DNA of 64,000 nucleotides, from contig NZ_CP011412.1 of assembly GCF_001007875.1 (NCBI RefSeq), positions 2,108,001 through 2,172,000 on the forward strand. Direction: 5' to 3'. This DNA comes from Sedimenticola thiotaurini (lineage in GTDB: Bacteria; Pseudomonadota; Gammaproteobacteria; Chromatiales; Chromatiaceae). The position numbers and the translations under genes are program-made. This document shows, in pieces, positions 54,620 to 63,676 of the stretch; the stretch's first letter is position 1; each line of letters opens with the position of its first letter. The notes below the pieces were generated by a model that was given only the letters and a program-made list of their open reading frames with translations, had not been told where the DNA came from and ran no database searches.

Positions 54620-55066
54620 ATGCAAGTCCGAATCTCCACCATCGCTTTACCCCTGATACTGCTGTTTATCAGCAGCCTGGCGAGCGCTGAAAACAGCACC
54701 CAGGCTGATGGCTACACCATCCATCACAACGCCATCCCAACCGCCCTTCTGGCACCGGAGGTAGCCAGTAATTACCGCATTGTGCGCAGTAAATACCGGG
54801 GACTGCTGAACGTTAGCGTTATCCGGGACATTCCGGGTACAACCGGCCAGCCGGTGACCGCCAAAGTGACCGCTTATGCCCTGAACCTGATCGGTCGGCG
54901 GCACAATATCGAACTCCGGGAGATTCGGGAGGGTGATGCCATCTACTACATCGGCGATTTCCCTATCGTTGATGGGGAGACCCTGAAGTTCACCCTGGAA
55001 GTGACCCCTGAAGGCGCCACCAGGTCGATAACTGCATCACTGAGCCAGGATTTCTACATCGACTGA
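54620..55066 (+). CDS. Exported DUF4426 protein
   Basis: A 148-residue precursor with a signal peptide (ISTIALPLILLFISSLASAE) and a beta-rich DUF4426 domain: YTIHHNAIPTALLAPEVAS, LLNVSVIRD and EGDAIYYIGDFPIVDGE. Function unknown; the family recurs in gammaproteobacteria near the yggT region. GAGG lies seven bases before the ATG. It is followed after one base by a small zinc-ribbon gene. Confidence 0.88.
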   Translation: MQVRISTIALPLILLFISSLASAENSTQADGYTIHHNAIPTALLAPEVASNYRIVRSKYRGLLNVSVIRDIPGTTGQPVTAKVTAYALNLIGRRHNIELREIREGDAIYYIGDFPIVDGETLKFTLEVTPEGATRSITASLSQDFYID

Positions 55067-55067
55067 G

Positions 55068-55253
55068 ATGGGTAACGTTCTACCATTCAAAAAGATCACC
55101 GCCAGTCAACGCCACAAGGGCAACACCCTGTGCCGGCACGGCCACCATAAGTGGGTACTCGATCAATCCCAGGTGTTTGACGTGAAACAGGGCAGACTGG
55201 TCAGCCGTTATCGCTGCAGCCGTTGCAACGCCACCCGCAACCGGGCCGAATAG
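55068..55253 (+). CDS. Small conserved zinc-ribbon-like protein
   Basis: A 61-residue basic protein opening MGNVLPFKK, with paired cysteines CRHGHH near residue 22 and CSRC near residue 51, and the linking FDVKQGRLVSRYRC. The four cysteines and histidines probably bind zinc. I recognise the pattern as a small conserved hypothetical of gammaproteobacteria without a known function. It directly follows the DUF4426 gene (one-base gap), so cotranscription is likely. Confidence 0.75.
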   Translation: MGNVLPFKKITASQRHKGNTLCRHGHHKWVLDQSQVFDVKQGRLVSRYRCSRCNATRNRAE

Positions 55254-55283
55254 TCGGAGCGCCAGAGGGCACCCTGCCACACC

Positions 55284-55341
55284 GGCGCAGGCGCCAAGAA
55301 ACTTGGACAATCCCGGCAAGGTCTGAAACAATGCCTGCGCC
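55284..55341 (+). repeat. Inverted repeat before yrbG
   Basis: GGCGCAGGC (55284-55292) and GCCTGCGCC (55333-55341) are perfect 9-bp complements separated by 40 bases. It lies in the 137-base gap between the zinc-ribbon gene and yrbG. Its role is unknown; it could form an RNA hairpin in the yrbG leader. Confidence 0.4.
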
Positions 55342-55390
55342 ACTAAGAATCCGTTGAAATTTAACTCTACCATCCCCCACGAATCACTTT

Positions 55391-56422
55391 ATGCTGCTAG
55401 ATATTGCTGCCATCATCGCCGGTATTACCCTGCTGGTCTGGGGAGCCGACCGCTTTGTCATCGGCGCGTCCGGAATCGCCAGCAACCTGGGCCTGCCACC
55501 GATGATTATCGGACTCACTATCGTTGGATTCGGCACTTCGGCCCCGGAAATACTGGTCTCCGGTGTGGCCGCCATTCAGGGCAATAGCGGCCTGGCTATC
55601 GGCAACTCACTCGGTTCCAATATCGCCAATATCGGCCTGATTCTCGGCGTTACCGCCCTGATCGCCCCCCTGAATGTCCGATCTAACACCCTGCGCCGGG
55701 AGTACCCGATCCTGCTGGCGGTCAGTCTGGGCACCCTGGTACTGATGCTGGACGGTGTGCTGGGAAGGGTTGACGGCATGATCCTGTTGCTGGGACTGGT
55801 GGGGATGCTGTACGCCATGGTGCGTATCGGCATGCGCAGTCTGTCCGGTGCACCCGACCCGATCACCGCTGAAATCCTGGACGAACTGCCGGAATCGATG
55901 AGCACCGGCAAGGCGGTTTTCAACTTCTGTCTGGGTCTGGCCCTGCTGCTGTTCAGCTCCCGGATCCTGGTCTGGGGCGCGGTCAACATCGCCTCCTCCT
56001 ACGGAGTCAGCGACCTGGTCATCGGCCTCACCATCGTGGCCCTGGGCACCAGCCTGCCGGAACTGGCAGCCAGTATCGCCAGCGCGCTCAAAAATGAACA
56101 CGATATTGCCATCGGCAACGTCATCGGCTCCAATATGTATAACCTGCTGGCGGTTATGGCAGTACCGGGGCTGATCGCGCCCGGGCCGTTCGATCCCCTG
56201 GTATTGACCCGGGATATGCCGATGATGCTCGGCCTGACCCTGGCCCTGTTTGTCATCAGCTACGGCTTCGGCGGAAACGGGCGTATCAATCGGACTGAGG
56301 GATTCCTGCTGTTAGCCGCCTTTATCGCCTATCAGGGCGTGCTTTTCACCCAGAAAGGGGGGGCCGCCACGGTCGTCGAGCCCACCGCCTATCAACAGAC
56401 AATCGAGCAGCAAAGTACATGA
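55391..56422 (+). CDS. yrbG: Calcium/sodium antiporter YrbG (CaCA family)
   Basis: A 343-residue inner-membrane exchanger with about ten spans in two inverted halves. Both alpha repeats are visible: GFGTSAPEILVSGVAAIQGN with GNSLGSNIANIGLILG, and ALGTSLPELAASIASALKNE with GNVIGSNMYNLLAVM. The gene precedes kdsD, which it overlaps as ATGA, as in E. coli yrbG-kdsD-kdsC. Ion specificity is not certain. No clear ribosome binding site. Confidence 0.93.
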   Translation: MLLDIAAIIAGITLLVWGADRFVIGASGIASNLGLPPMIIGLTIVGFGTSAPEILVSGVAAIQGNSGLAIGNSLGSNIANIGLILGVTALIAPLNVRSNTLRREYPILLAVSLGTLVLMLDGVLGRVDGMILLLGLVGMLYAMVRIGMRSLSGAPDPITAEILDELPESMSTGKAVFNFCLGLALLLFSSRILVWGAVNIASSYGVSDLVIGLTIVALGTSLPELAASIASALKNEHDIAIGNVIGSNMYNLLAVMAVPGLIAPGPFDPLVLTRDMPMMLGLTLALFVISYGFGGNGRINRTEGFLLLAAFIAYQGVLFTQKGGAATVVEPTAYQQTIEQQST

Positions 56423-57417
56423 ACAAGGATTGCACCCCCTCTCCTGAAGAGGCCAAAAAACTCCAGGCACTGGGCCTGGCTGTCATCCATAACGAGGCCG
56501 CCGCCATCCAGGCGCTCGCCGACCGGATAAATGGGGACTTCGCCCGTGCCTGCGGCTTCATGCTCAAGTGCGAAGGCCGTATTGTGGTCACCGGCATGGG
56601 CAAATCGGGCCATATCGGCAGCAAGATCGCTGCTACGCTGGCCAGCACCGGCAGCCCGGCCTTTTTTGTCCACCCGGGCGAAGCCAGCCACGGCGACCTG
56701 GGCATGATCACGGCCAAGGACGTGGTGCTGGCGCTCTCCAATTCCGGCGAGACCAGCGAACTATTGACCATACTGCCGCTGATCAAGCGTCTTGGGGTGC
56801 CCCTGATCGCCATGACCGGCAACCCGAATTCCAATCTGGCCCGGCAGGCAGACGTGCATATCGACGTCAGTGTCGAACAGGAGGCGTGCCCCCTCAACTT
56901 GGCCCCCACCTCCAGCACCACCGCCACCCTGGCAATGGGGGATGCACTGGCGATTGCCCTGCTGGAGGCCCGGGGCTTCACCGAGCAGGATTTTGCCCGC
57001 TCCCATCCCGGCGGCAGCCTGGGCCGGCGACTCCTGCTGATGGTGAGTGATGTGATGGTGACCGGCGAACAGATCCCCCGGGTGCCGGAGCAGGCCAGCC
57101 TCAAGGATGCACTGCTGGAGATGACCCGGAAAGGGATGGGCATGACCGGGGTTATCGACGACCAGGGCCGCCTCAGCGGCATCTATACTGACGGCGACCT
57201 GCGCCGCACCCTGGATCGACCGGTGGATATCCGCAACTGCAAAATCGCCGAAGTGATGACCCGGGGCAGCACCACCGCCAGTGCAGACATGCTGGCGGCG
57301 GAAGTACTCAAGATCATGCAGGAGAAGAAGATCAACTCCCTGTTTATCGTCGACGATCAACAGATGCCCATTGGCGCCTTGAACATGCACACCCTGTTGC
57401 TGGCGGGCATCGTCTGA
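56419..57417 (+). CDS. kdsD: D-arabinose-5-phosphate isomerase
   Basis: First committed step to Kdo, the sugar that links lipid A to the LPS core. The 332-residue protein has an N-terminal SIS domain (VTGMGKSGHIGSKIAATLAS, HPGEASHGDLGM, ALSNSGETSELL, LAPTSSTTATLAMGDALA) and two C-terminal CBS domains from about residue 210 (VSDVMVTGEQIPRVPEQASL and AEVMTRGSTTASADMLA). Upstream kdsC follows after 52 bases. Confidence 0.95.
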   Translation: MNKDCTPSPEEAKKLQALGLAVIHNEAAAIQALADRINGDFARACGFMLKCEGRIVVTGMGKSGHIGSKIAATLASTGSPAFFVHPGEASHGDLGMITAKDVVLALSNSGETSELLTILPLIKRLGVPLIAMTGNPNSNLARQADVHIDVSVEQEACPLNLAPTSSTTATLAMGDALAIALLEARGFTEQDFARSHPGGSLGRRLLLMVSDVMVTGEQIPRVPEQASLKDALLEMTRKGMGMTGVIDDQGRLSGIYTDGDLRRTLDRPVDIRNCKIAEVMTRGSTTASADMLAAEVLKIMQEKKINSLFIVDDQQMPIGALNMHTLLLAGIV

Positions 57418-57469
57418 CCGGCCACTGCCCGTAGCGACTCACCCTGACTCAGCAGAAAGGATGCCTAAG

Positions 57470-57994
57470 ATGCAGGAGATCTTGAAGCGAGCCAAACAGA
57501 TCCGTCTGGTTATCTTTGACGTGGATGGTGTGCTGACCGATGGCAGCCTGTTCCTGGGTGATGACGGACAGGAGTACAAGGCGTTCAACTCCCGGGATGG
57601 TCTCGGCATGAAGCTGCTACAGAAAAGCGGCCTGGAGATCGGCATTATCACCGGTCGCACCTCCAACGTGGTGGCGCTGCGGATGGAGAGTCTGGGTATC
57701 CGGCACGTCTACCAGGGACAAGAGGATAAAGTACCGGCATTTCGGGAACTGCGCGACAAACTGGGACTGACGAATGAACAGATCGCCTACGTGGGTGATG
57801 ACGTGGTGGATCTGCCGGTAATGCGCCAGGTCGGTCTGGCCATGACAGTGCGGGACGCCCATCCCCTGGTCAGGCAGTATGCACACTGGCAGGCCCAGGC
57901 AGGAGCCGGTCGCGGTGCCGTGCGGGAAATCTGCGAACTGTTGATGGAGGCGCAAGGGACCCTGGAACAGGCTTTTGGGAAGTATCTCGACTGA
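57470..57994 (+). CDS. kdsC: 3-deoxy-D-manno-octulosonate 8-phosphate phosphatase
   Basis: HAD-family phosphatase that releases Kdo from Kdo-8-phosphate. The 174-residue protein has the nucleophile motif VIFDVDGVLTDGSLFLGDDG, FNSRDGLGMKLL, ITGRTSNVV, and YVGDDVVDLPVMRQVG. ATG at 57470 has GAAAGG nine bases upstream; an ATG at 57461 is also in frame but too close to that site. It follows kdsD and precedes lptC. Confidence 0.95.
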   Translation: MQEILKRAKQIRLVIFDVDGVLTDGSLFLGDDGQEYKAFNSRDGLGMKLLQKSGLEIGIITGRTSNVVALRMESLGIRHVYQGQEDKVPAFRELRDKLGLTNEQIAYVGDDVVDLPVMRQVGLAMTVRDAHPLVRQYAHWQAQAGAGRGAVREICELLMEAQGTLEQAFGKYLD

Positions 57995-58025
57995 CCCTTC
58001 AAAGTATCCGGGCAGGACATCAACC

Positions 58026-58595
58026 ATGACTGAACAGAAAAACCTGATAATCGGCGGCATGCTGTTGTTGCTCGTGGTGGTCACCCTCTGGATAGCCCGC
58101 CAAAGCATGCAGGAGGAGGCGGAACGCACAACTCCACAACACCGGGTAGACTATTATCTGGAAGGGGTCGACTCCACCCTGATGGATCTGAGCGGGAGAC
58201 CCAGTAAGCGACTGGTGGCCAATCGCATGACCCATTTCATGGATGACGACAGCACTGAACTGGAGTCACCGCGGATGACCCTGTACGACCTGGACCGTCC
58301 GCCCTGGCATGTCCGCTCGGAGACCGGTTGGCTCTCGGGTGATGGGGAGGTGCTTCTTTTGCAAGGTGAGGTTAAAATCGACCGCTTTGCGGCGCCCGGG
58401 GTCCGGCCCATGCACATAACCACCCGGGATCTGCGGGTACAGCCAAGAGACAACTATGTGGAAACCGATGCTGAAGTGCATGCGCGCAGTAACCAGGACC
58501 GTATCGATGCCAAGGGCATGCAGATCTGGCTCCAGCAGCCGATCCGCATCAAACTGCTAGCCAATGTACGAGGACATTATGAAGTCGAACCCTAA
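58026..58595 (+). CDS. lptC: LPS export protein LptC
   Basis: Single-span inner-membrane protein that hands lipopolysaccharide from LptB2FG to LptA. The 189 residues have a membrane anchor (LIIGGMLLLLVVVTLWIA) and a periplasmic beta-jellyroll with YYLEGVDSTLMD, RMTHFMDDDSTELESP, and the repeated strands to the end. An upstream in-frame start at 57975 lies inside kdsC and is rejected. The 3' end overlaps lptA by 17 bases. Confidence 0.92.
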   Translation: MTEQKNLIIGGMLLLLVVVTLWIARQSMQEEAERTTPQHRVDYYLEGVDSTLMDLSGRPSKRLVANRMTHFMDDDSTELESPRMTLYDLDRPPWHVRSETGWLSGDGEVLLLQGEVKIDRFAAPGVRPMHITTRDLRVQPRDNYVETDAEVHARSNQDRIDAKGMQIWLQQPIRIKLLANVRGHYEVEP

Positions 58596-59094
58596 GCACC
58601 AACACAGGGCCCGCTGGTTCGCCATTACCCTGTTACTGCTGCTGTTTCCAGGGATAGCCCCCGCCCTGCAGTCGGACAAGGACCAGCCGATCTACATCGA
58701 GGCCGATGCGGTGGATATCGACGATCGGAACGGCACCAGCATCTATAAAGGGAATGTGGTACTGACCCAGGGCAGCATCGTGATGACGGCGGACCAGGTG
58801 ACCGTGACCCAGCACCAGGAGCAGACCGACCAGATCGAAGCGATCGGCAGTCCGGTTACATTCCAGCAGGATACCGACAATGGCAAGGGCACCATCAAGG
58901 GCCGTGCCAAAAAGGCCGAGTACTCGGCCAACGGCGAGACCCTCAATATGATCGGTGACGCAATCCTGATCCAGGGCAAGGACACCTTCAAGAGTGACCG
59001 GATCGTCTACGACCGCGCCCGGGCCATTGTAAAGGCCGGTGCCAGCGCCAAGGGCAAGGAACGGGTCCGGGTCACTATCGGTGGCAAAAAGTAA
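58579..59094 (+). CDS. lptA: LPS transport periplasmic protein LptA
   Basis: Forms the periplasmic bridge that carries lipopolysaccharide to the outer membrane. The 171-residue precursor has a signal peptide ([18 protein letters not shown]) and an OstA domain: [52 protein letters not shown] is six bases before the ATG. It is between lptC and lptB, as expected. Confidence 0.94.
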   Translation: MKSNPKHQHRARWFAITLLLLLFPGIAPALQSDKDQPIYIEADAVDIDDRNGTSIYKGNVVLTQGSIVMTADQVTVTQHQEQTDQIEAIGSPVTFQQDTDNGKGTIKGRAKKAEYSANGETLNMIGDAILIQGKDTFKSDRIVYDRARAIVKAGASAKGKERVRVTIGGKK

Positions 59095-59101
59095 CCCGCC
59101 C

Positions 59102-59827
59102 ATGAGTGTGCTCGTAGCTGACAAGCTGGTAAAACACTATCGCCGTCGCGCGGTGGTCAACGGGGTCTCCCTGAAGGTAGCCGCTGGCGAGGTGGTTGGG
59201 CTGCTCGGACCCAACGGTGCCGGCAAGACCACCTGTTTCTACATGATCGCCGGGCTGGTGCCGTCGGAAAAGGGCGCCATCAGCATTGATGGTCACGACA
59301 TCACCGGCCTGCCGATGCATGCCCGGGCCCGGCTCGGCCTCGGCTATCTGGCCCAGGAGCCATCGATTTTCCGTAAGTTATCGGTATTCAACAATATTTT
59401 TGCCATCCTGGAGACTCGCAAGGACCTACGGCGTCCGGAACAGATCGAGGCCTGCGAGGCGCTGCTGGTGGACTTTAACCTGACCCATCTGCGGAACAAT
59501 CTGGCGATGAGCCTGTCCGGGGGCGAACGTCGCCGGCTGGAGATCGCCCGCTCACTGGCGATGGAACCCCGCTTCATCCTGCTGGATGAACCCTTCGCCG
59601 GCATCGATCCGATCTCGGTCAAGGATATCCAGAATATTATCCGCTCCCTCTCCTCCCGGGGTATCGGCGTGCTGATTACCGATCACAATGTGCGGGAGAC
59701 CCTCGGAATCTGCGGACGGGCCTATATTATCAGCGAGGGACAGGTCCTGGCTGAGGGTGAGCCGGAACAGATTCTGGCCAACCAGGAGGTACGCTCGGTC
59801 TACCTGGGAACAGAGTTCAGTCTGTAG
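59102..59827 (+). CDS. lptB: LPS export ABC transporter ATPase LptB
   Basis: Powers extraction of lipopolysaccharide from the inner membrane with LptF, LptG and LptC. The 241-residue protein has Walker [31 protein letters not shown], the signature [15 protein letters not shown], Walker [15 protein letters not shown] and [12 protein letters not shown]. An in-frame upstream frame start at 59039 lies in lptA and is not used. rpoN follows after 109 bases. Confidence 0.95.
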   Translation: MSVLVADKLVKHYRRRAVVNGVSLKVAAGEVVGLLGPNGAGKTTCFYMIAGLVPSEKGAISIDGHDITGLPMHARARLGLGYLAQEPSIFRKLSVFNNIFAILETRKDLRRPEQIEACEALLVDFNLTHLRNNLAMSLSGGERRRLEIARSLAMEPRFILLDEPFAGIDPISVKDIQNIIRSLSSRGIGVLITDHNVRETLGICGRAYIISEGQVLAEGEPEQILANQEVRSVYLGTEFSL

Positions 59828-59936
59828 CTTGACCGATGACAATTAACACTTTTTCCCCTTGTGCGCCTGTGCAGTTTTTACGCTAGAATGAAACTGTGAA
59901 AACTATACAAATTACGTACCAGATTCAGATATTCGC

Positions 59937-61439
59937 ATGAAGCAGACGCTCCAGCTTCGCCTTGGCCAACATCTAACCATGACGCCGCAATTGCAGCAGG
60001 CTATCCGCTTGCTGCAACTTTCGACGCTGGATCTCAAACAGGAGATCCAGGAGGCCCTCGACTCCAACCTGATGCTGGAGACCGAGGAGGATAACAGTGC
60101 CCGCGAAGAGGCCCGCCAACAGGAGCAGCAGAGCGTAATCGATGGACTGAACGGCGAAAACCTGAAAGCTGACAAGGCCAACAGCAACGATCTCAATAAC
60201 GAGAAAGAGATCAATGGCGAGGCCAGTTCCATGCCGGAAGAGCTGCCTGTGGACAGCGGCTGGGACGATGTCTACGACAGCACCCTGCCGCCCTCCTCCG
60301 GGATGGCCTCACGGGACTCCGGAGACAGTGACTACCTGGCCCAGCGCCGTAGCGCCCGAACCCTCTATGACTACCTCACCTGGCAGCTGAACCTGACCCC
60401 GTTCAGCGATCTCGACCGTCAGATAGCGGTTGCCATCATCGACGGTATTGATGAAGACGGCTACCTGCGGATGGAGCTGAATGAGATTCTCGACGACATG
60501 GAGGCCGACGAGATCGAACTGGATGAGATCGAAGCGGTGCTGCACCGGATCCAGCAGTTTGATCCACCCGGTGTGGGTGCCCGGGATCTGCGCGAATGCC
60601 TGCTGATTCAGCTGCGCCAGTACACCGAACCCCATCCGGCCATGGAACTTACCCTGCGGCTGGTGGATGACCATTTTGACCTGTTGGCCCAGCAGGACCA
60701 CAACCAGATCAAACGCAAGCTGAAGATCGACGACGACACCCTGAAATCGATCAACCAACTGATCCGCTCACTGATTCCGCGGCCCGGCAGCCTGGTGGCT
60801 GAAACTGAGGCCCAATATGTCATCCCCGATGTGTTCGTGACCCGTCGGGATGGCACCTGGCACGTGGATCTGAATGCCGAGGCCGCGCCCAAACTGCGGG
60901 TCAACCCGGACTACGCCCGGCTGATCCGGCGCGCCGACAACAGTGAAGACAACACCTGCCTGAAAAACCACCTGCAGGAGGCGCGCTGGTTTATCAAAAG
61001 CCTGATGAGCCGCAACGAGACCCTGTTGCGGGTGGCCACCAAAATCGTCGAGCTGCAGCGCGGCTTCTTCGAGCACGGTGAAGAGGCGATGAAACCGCTG
61101 GTGCTGCGGGACATTGCCGAGGCCCTGGACCTGCATGAATCGACCATCTCCAGGGTAACGACCCAAAAGTACATGCATACCCCGCGGGGTACGCTGGAGT
61201 TCAAGTATTTCTTCTCCAGCCATGTCAGTACCGCCGGAGGGGGAGAGTGTTCCGCCACGGCGATACGCGCACTGATCAAAAAACTGATCGCTGCCGAAAA
61301 ACCCAACAAACCGCTAAGCGACAACAAACTGGCCAGTATACTTGCCGATCAGGGCATTCAGGTCGCGCGGCGAACAGTAGCGAAATATCGCGAGTCCATG
61401 GCGATTCCGCCATCCAACGAGCGCAAGCGCCTCGTCTAG
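59937..61439 (+). CDS. rpoN: RNA polymerase sigma-54 factor
   Basis: Directs transcription from -24/-12 promoters with enhancer-binding activators. The 500 residues include the N-terminal Gln-rich region I (LRLGQHLTMTPQLQQAIRLL), an acidic region II (residues about 50-110), the core-binding region, HTH-like sequences (DLHESTISRVTTQKYMHTPR) and the C-terminal RpoN box ARRTVAKYRE. TAGAAT at about 59884-59889 may be the -10 of its promoter. Standard place downstream of lptB. Confidence 0.96.
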   Translation: MKQTLQLRLGQHLTMTPQLQQAIRLLQLSTLDLKQEIQEALDSNLMLETEEDNSAREEARQQEQQSVIDGLNGENLKADKANSNDLNNEKEINGEASSMPEELPVDSGWDDVYDSTLPPSSGMASRDSGDSDYLAQRRSARTLYDYLTWQLNLTPFSDLDRQIAVAIIDGIDEDGYLRMELNEILDDMEADEIELDEIEAVLHRIQQFDPPGVGARDLRECLLIQLRQYTEPHPAMELTLRLVDDHFDLLAQQDHNQIKRKLKIDDDTLKSINQLIRSLIPRPGSLVAETEAQYVIPDVFVTRRDGTWHVDLNAEAAPKLRVNPDYARLIRRADNSEDNTCLKNHLQEARWFIKSLMSRNETLLRVATKIVELQRGFFEHGEEAMKPLVLRDIAEALDLHESTISRVTTQKYMHTPRGTLEFKYFFSSHVSTAGGGECSATAIRALIKKLIAAEKPNKPLSDNKLASILADQGIQVARRTVAKYRESMAIPPSNERKRLV

Positions 61440-61463
61440 AGGCCCGTAACCAAGGAGCAAACC

Positions 61464-61799
61464 ATGCAAATCAGCATCACCGGTCATCATGTGGACATCA
61501 CCGAAGCCATGCGCAACTACGTGGATACAAAATTGGAGCGCCTGGAACGGCACTTTGATCATGTTGCCAAAATCCACGTCATCCTGAGTGTTGAGAAACT
61601 GCGTCAGAAAGCGGAAGCAACACTGCATGTGAATGGTGCCGATGTCTTCGCCGAGTGTGAAGAGGAGGATATGTATGCAGCCATTGATGGCCTGGTGGAC
61701 AAGATCGACCGCCAGGTCAAAAAACTCAAGGAGAAAAGCACTAATCACCGCAATGGTGCAGGTATGAAGGGCATTGACCCTGCCAACGCCGAAATCTAA
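61464..61799 (+). CDS. hpf: Ribosome hibernation promoting factor, short form
   Basis: Binds the 30S subunit and helps dimerise idle ribosomes, or stabilises 70S. The 111-residue protein is the short HPF/YfiA type: MQISITGHHVDITEAMRNYV, VEKLRQKAEATLHVNGADV, EEEDMYAAIDGLVDKIDRQV. AAGGAG precedes the ATG. It follows rpoN by 24 bases and precedes ptsN by 19. Confidence 0.95.
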   Translation: MQISITGHHVDITEAMRNYVDTKLERLERHFDHVAKIHVILSVEKLRQKAEATLHVNGADVFAECEEEDMYAAIDGLVDKIDRQVKKLKEKSTNHRNGAGMKGIDPANAEI

Positions 61800-61818
61800 C
61801 CCAAAAGGCACCACAATC

Positions 61819-62295
61819 ATGTTTCCCGCAAATTTCATTAGCGTCGAACGCATCAGTGTCGCCAACCCGGCGGCCAGTAAAAAGCGCGTACTCGAAGAGG
61901 TAGCCGGACTGCTGGCCTCTGCTTCAGATGAGCTTACCCAGGGCAATGTATTCGACAAACTACTTGAGCGGGAACGATTGGGCAGCACCGGGCTGGGGCA
62001 TGGCATCGCCTTGCCCCACGCCCGCGTTGCCGGCGTCACGGAAGCCCGCGGTGCCTTTGTCCAGTTGCAGTCAGGGGCGGATTTCGACGCCCTGGACCAA
62101 CAACCGGTCGACCTGGTATTCGGACTGCTGGTACCGGAAGAGGCCACCGAAGAGCACCTGCAACTGCTGGCCAAACTGGCCACCCTGTTCAGTGATGAAG
62201 CGTTCTGTCAGCGGCTCAGAAAGGCCCGGGACAGCGCCAGCCTGCTACAGGAGTTCATTCTGCAGGAACCCATGCCTATCAGCGCCAGCGGCTGA
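61819..62295 (+). CDS. ptsN: PTS IIA-Ntr regulatory protein
   Basis: Phosphoryl acceptor of the nitrogen-related phosphotransferase system, regulating potassium and stress functions in other bacteria. The 158-residue protein has the phosphorylated His67 in GHGIALPHARV and ERLGSTGL before it. ATG at 61819 (AAGG upstream); the in-frame ATG at 61774 is inside hpf. It lies between hpf and rapZ, without hprK, as in Pseudomonas. Confidence 0.94.
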   Translation: MFPANFISVERISVANPAASKKRVLEEVAGLLASASDELTQGNVFDKLLERERLGSTGLGHGIALPHARVAGVTEARGAFVQLQSGADFDALDQQPVDLVFGLLVPEEATEEHLQLLAKLATLFSDEAFCQRLRKARDSASLLQEFILQEPMPISASG

Positions 62296-62379
62296 CCCGG
62301 AGGGCCGACGACGCAGTTCGCTTCAAGGCCCATACGATTGACCCCTTTTGTGCATCTGACCGGAGGTAACGGAGACCCC

Positions 62380-63261
62380 ATGAAGCTGTCAATCATCACC
62401 GGACTCTCCGGCTCCGGAAAGAGTGTCGCCCTGCATACCCTGGAAGATGAGGGCTACTACTGCATAGACAATCTGCCGGTGTTCCTGCTGCCGGCCCTGG
62501 CCGGTGAACTGGTCAAGGATCAGGACAAACGGTTCCAACTGGTCGCCATCAGTATCGACTCACGCAACACGCCGGCCGAGTTCGAGAACATTTCCACCCT
62601 GCTCCACCCCCTTAAGGCCAAGAAGATCCGCTATGAGGTTATCTTCCTGGAGGCGCGGGACGAGACGTTGATCAAGCGTTTCAGCGAAACCCGCCGACGG
62701 CATCCACTGACCGGTGGAGGGCGGCCCCTGGCGGAGGCGATCAGCTATGAACGGGAGATAATGGCGCCATTTCTCAACATCGCCAATATCCGCATCGACA
62801 CCAGCGAGACCAATCTGCACGAACTGCGTGATCTGATCCGCTCCCGCATCACGGAACGGCTGGACGCCAATATATCCCTGCTGTTTCAATCATTCGGTTT
62901 CAAACAGGGGATTCCCCGGGACGCGGACTTCATCTACGACGCCCGCTGCCTGCCCAATCCCCATTGGCAGCCGGCACTGCGCCCACTCACCGGCAGGGAC
63001 AGCCCGGTACAGCACTTTCTCGGGGAAAACAGCGACGTTCAACGCTACAAGGAGGATCTGGTGCGCTTTCTGGAGCAGTGGATACCCCGCTTTGAAGCCG
63101 AGGGTCGCAGCTATCTGACCATCGCTATCGGTTGTACCGGGGGACAGCACCGGTCGGTCTATCTGGTGGAGCAGTTGGCCGCCCACTTCCGTACCTGTGG
63201 CCGGCAGAGCCAGATCCGCCATCGGGATCTGCCCCGGGTGGCCTCGGCCGATTCCGGTTAA
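62380..63261 (+). CDS. rapZ: RNase adaptor protein RapZ
   Basis: In E. coli it controls decay of the small RNA GlmZ and so amino-sugar synthesis. The 293-residue protein has an N-terminal P-loop (GLSGSGKS at residues 8-15), DEGYYCIDNLP, FLEARDETLIKRFSETRRRH with RHPL region, and the C-terminal RNA-binding half with DARCLPNPHW and AIGCTGGQHRSVYLVE. GGAG is before the ATG at 62380. It is followed by HPr. Confidence 0.94.
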   Translation: MKLSIITGLSGSGKSVALHTLEDEGYYCIDNLPVFLLPALAGELVKDQDKRFQLVAISIDSRNTPAEFENISTLLHPLKAKKIRYEVIFLEARDETLIKRFSETRRRHPLTGGGRPLAEAISYEREIMAPFLNIANIRIDTSETNLHELRDLIRSRITERLDANISLLFQSFGFKQGIPRDADFIYDARCLPNPHWQPALRPLTGRDSPVQHFLGENSDVQRYKEDLVRFLEQWIPRFEAEGRSYLTIAIGCTGGQHRSVYLVEQLAAHFRTCGRQSQIRHRDLPRVASADSG

Positions 63262-63352
63262 GCTGTAACGAATTAGGAAAAGAACTTCCGTTTCCGGCAG
63301 TGACTACCGCAACCGGGGCCTGCACCAAGTGCGGACGGGGCATTTTGTCACT

Positions 63353-63366
63353 GGCGTGCATTGTGC
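63353..63366 (+). promoter_or_regulatory. Possible sigma-54 promoter before HPr
   Basis: GG at 63353-63354 and GC at 63365-63366 have the required ten-base gap in TGGCGTGCATTGTGCG. TGGC of the -24 box is exact, but the rest fits the consensus only partly (missing AC of TGGCAC and one T of TTGC). An overlapping sigma-70 candidate is TTGTCA, 16 bases, GATATT. It lies in the rpoN gene block. Confidence 0.2.
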
Positions 63367-63406
63367 GATATTGTTTCTCCAGATCAGGGGCTATGTGAGC
63401 TTTTTT

Positions 63407-63676
63407 ATGGTCACCAAACAGATAACCATTATTAATCGTCTGGGCCTGCACGCCCGGGCCGCCGCCAAGTTTATTACCGAAGCAGGGCAATACAGCAGCA
63501 CTATCCAGCTGATCCGCAATGGTCAGCCTGCCAATGGAAAGAGCATCATGGAGGTGATGATGTTGGCCGCCAGCCAGGGAACCGAGTTGACGCTGACAAC
63601 CGAAGGAGAAGATGAGATCGAGGCCGCCAATGCCCTGGAAGCCCTGGTCAACGACCGCTTCGGAGAACCTGAATGA
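63407..63676 (+). CDS. ptsO: HPr-family phosphocarrier protein (NPr-like)
   Basis: Passes phosphate from enzyme I to IIA-Ntr. The 89-residue protein has the active His15 in NRLGLHARAAAKF and the Ser46 region GKSIMEVMMLA, all standard. The ATG at 63407 gives the usual N-terminus but has no ribosome binding site; a GTG at 63395 with AGGGG four bases upstream would add four residues. The stop overlaps the enzyme I start as ATGA. Confidence 0.92.
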   Translation: MVTKQITIINRLGLHARAAAKFITEAGQYSSTIQLIRNGQPANGKSIMEVMMLAASQGTELTLTTEGEDEIEAANALEALVNDRFGEPE

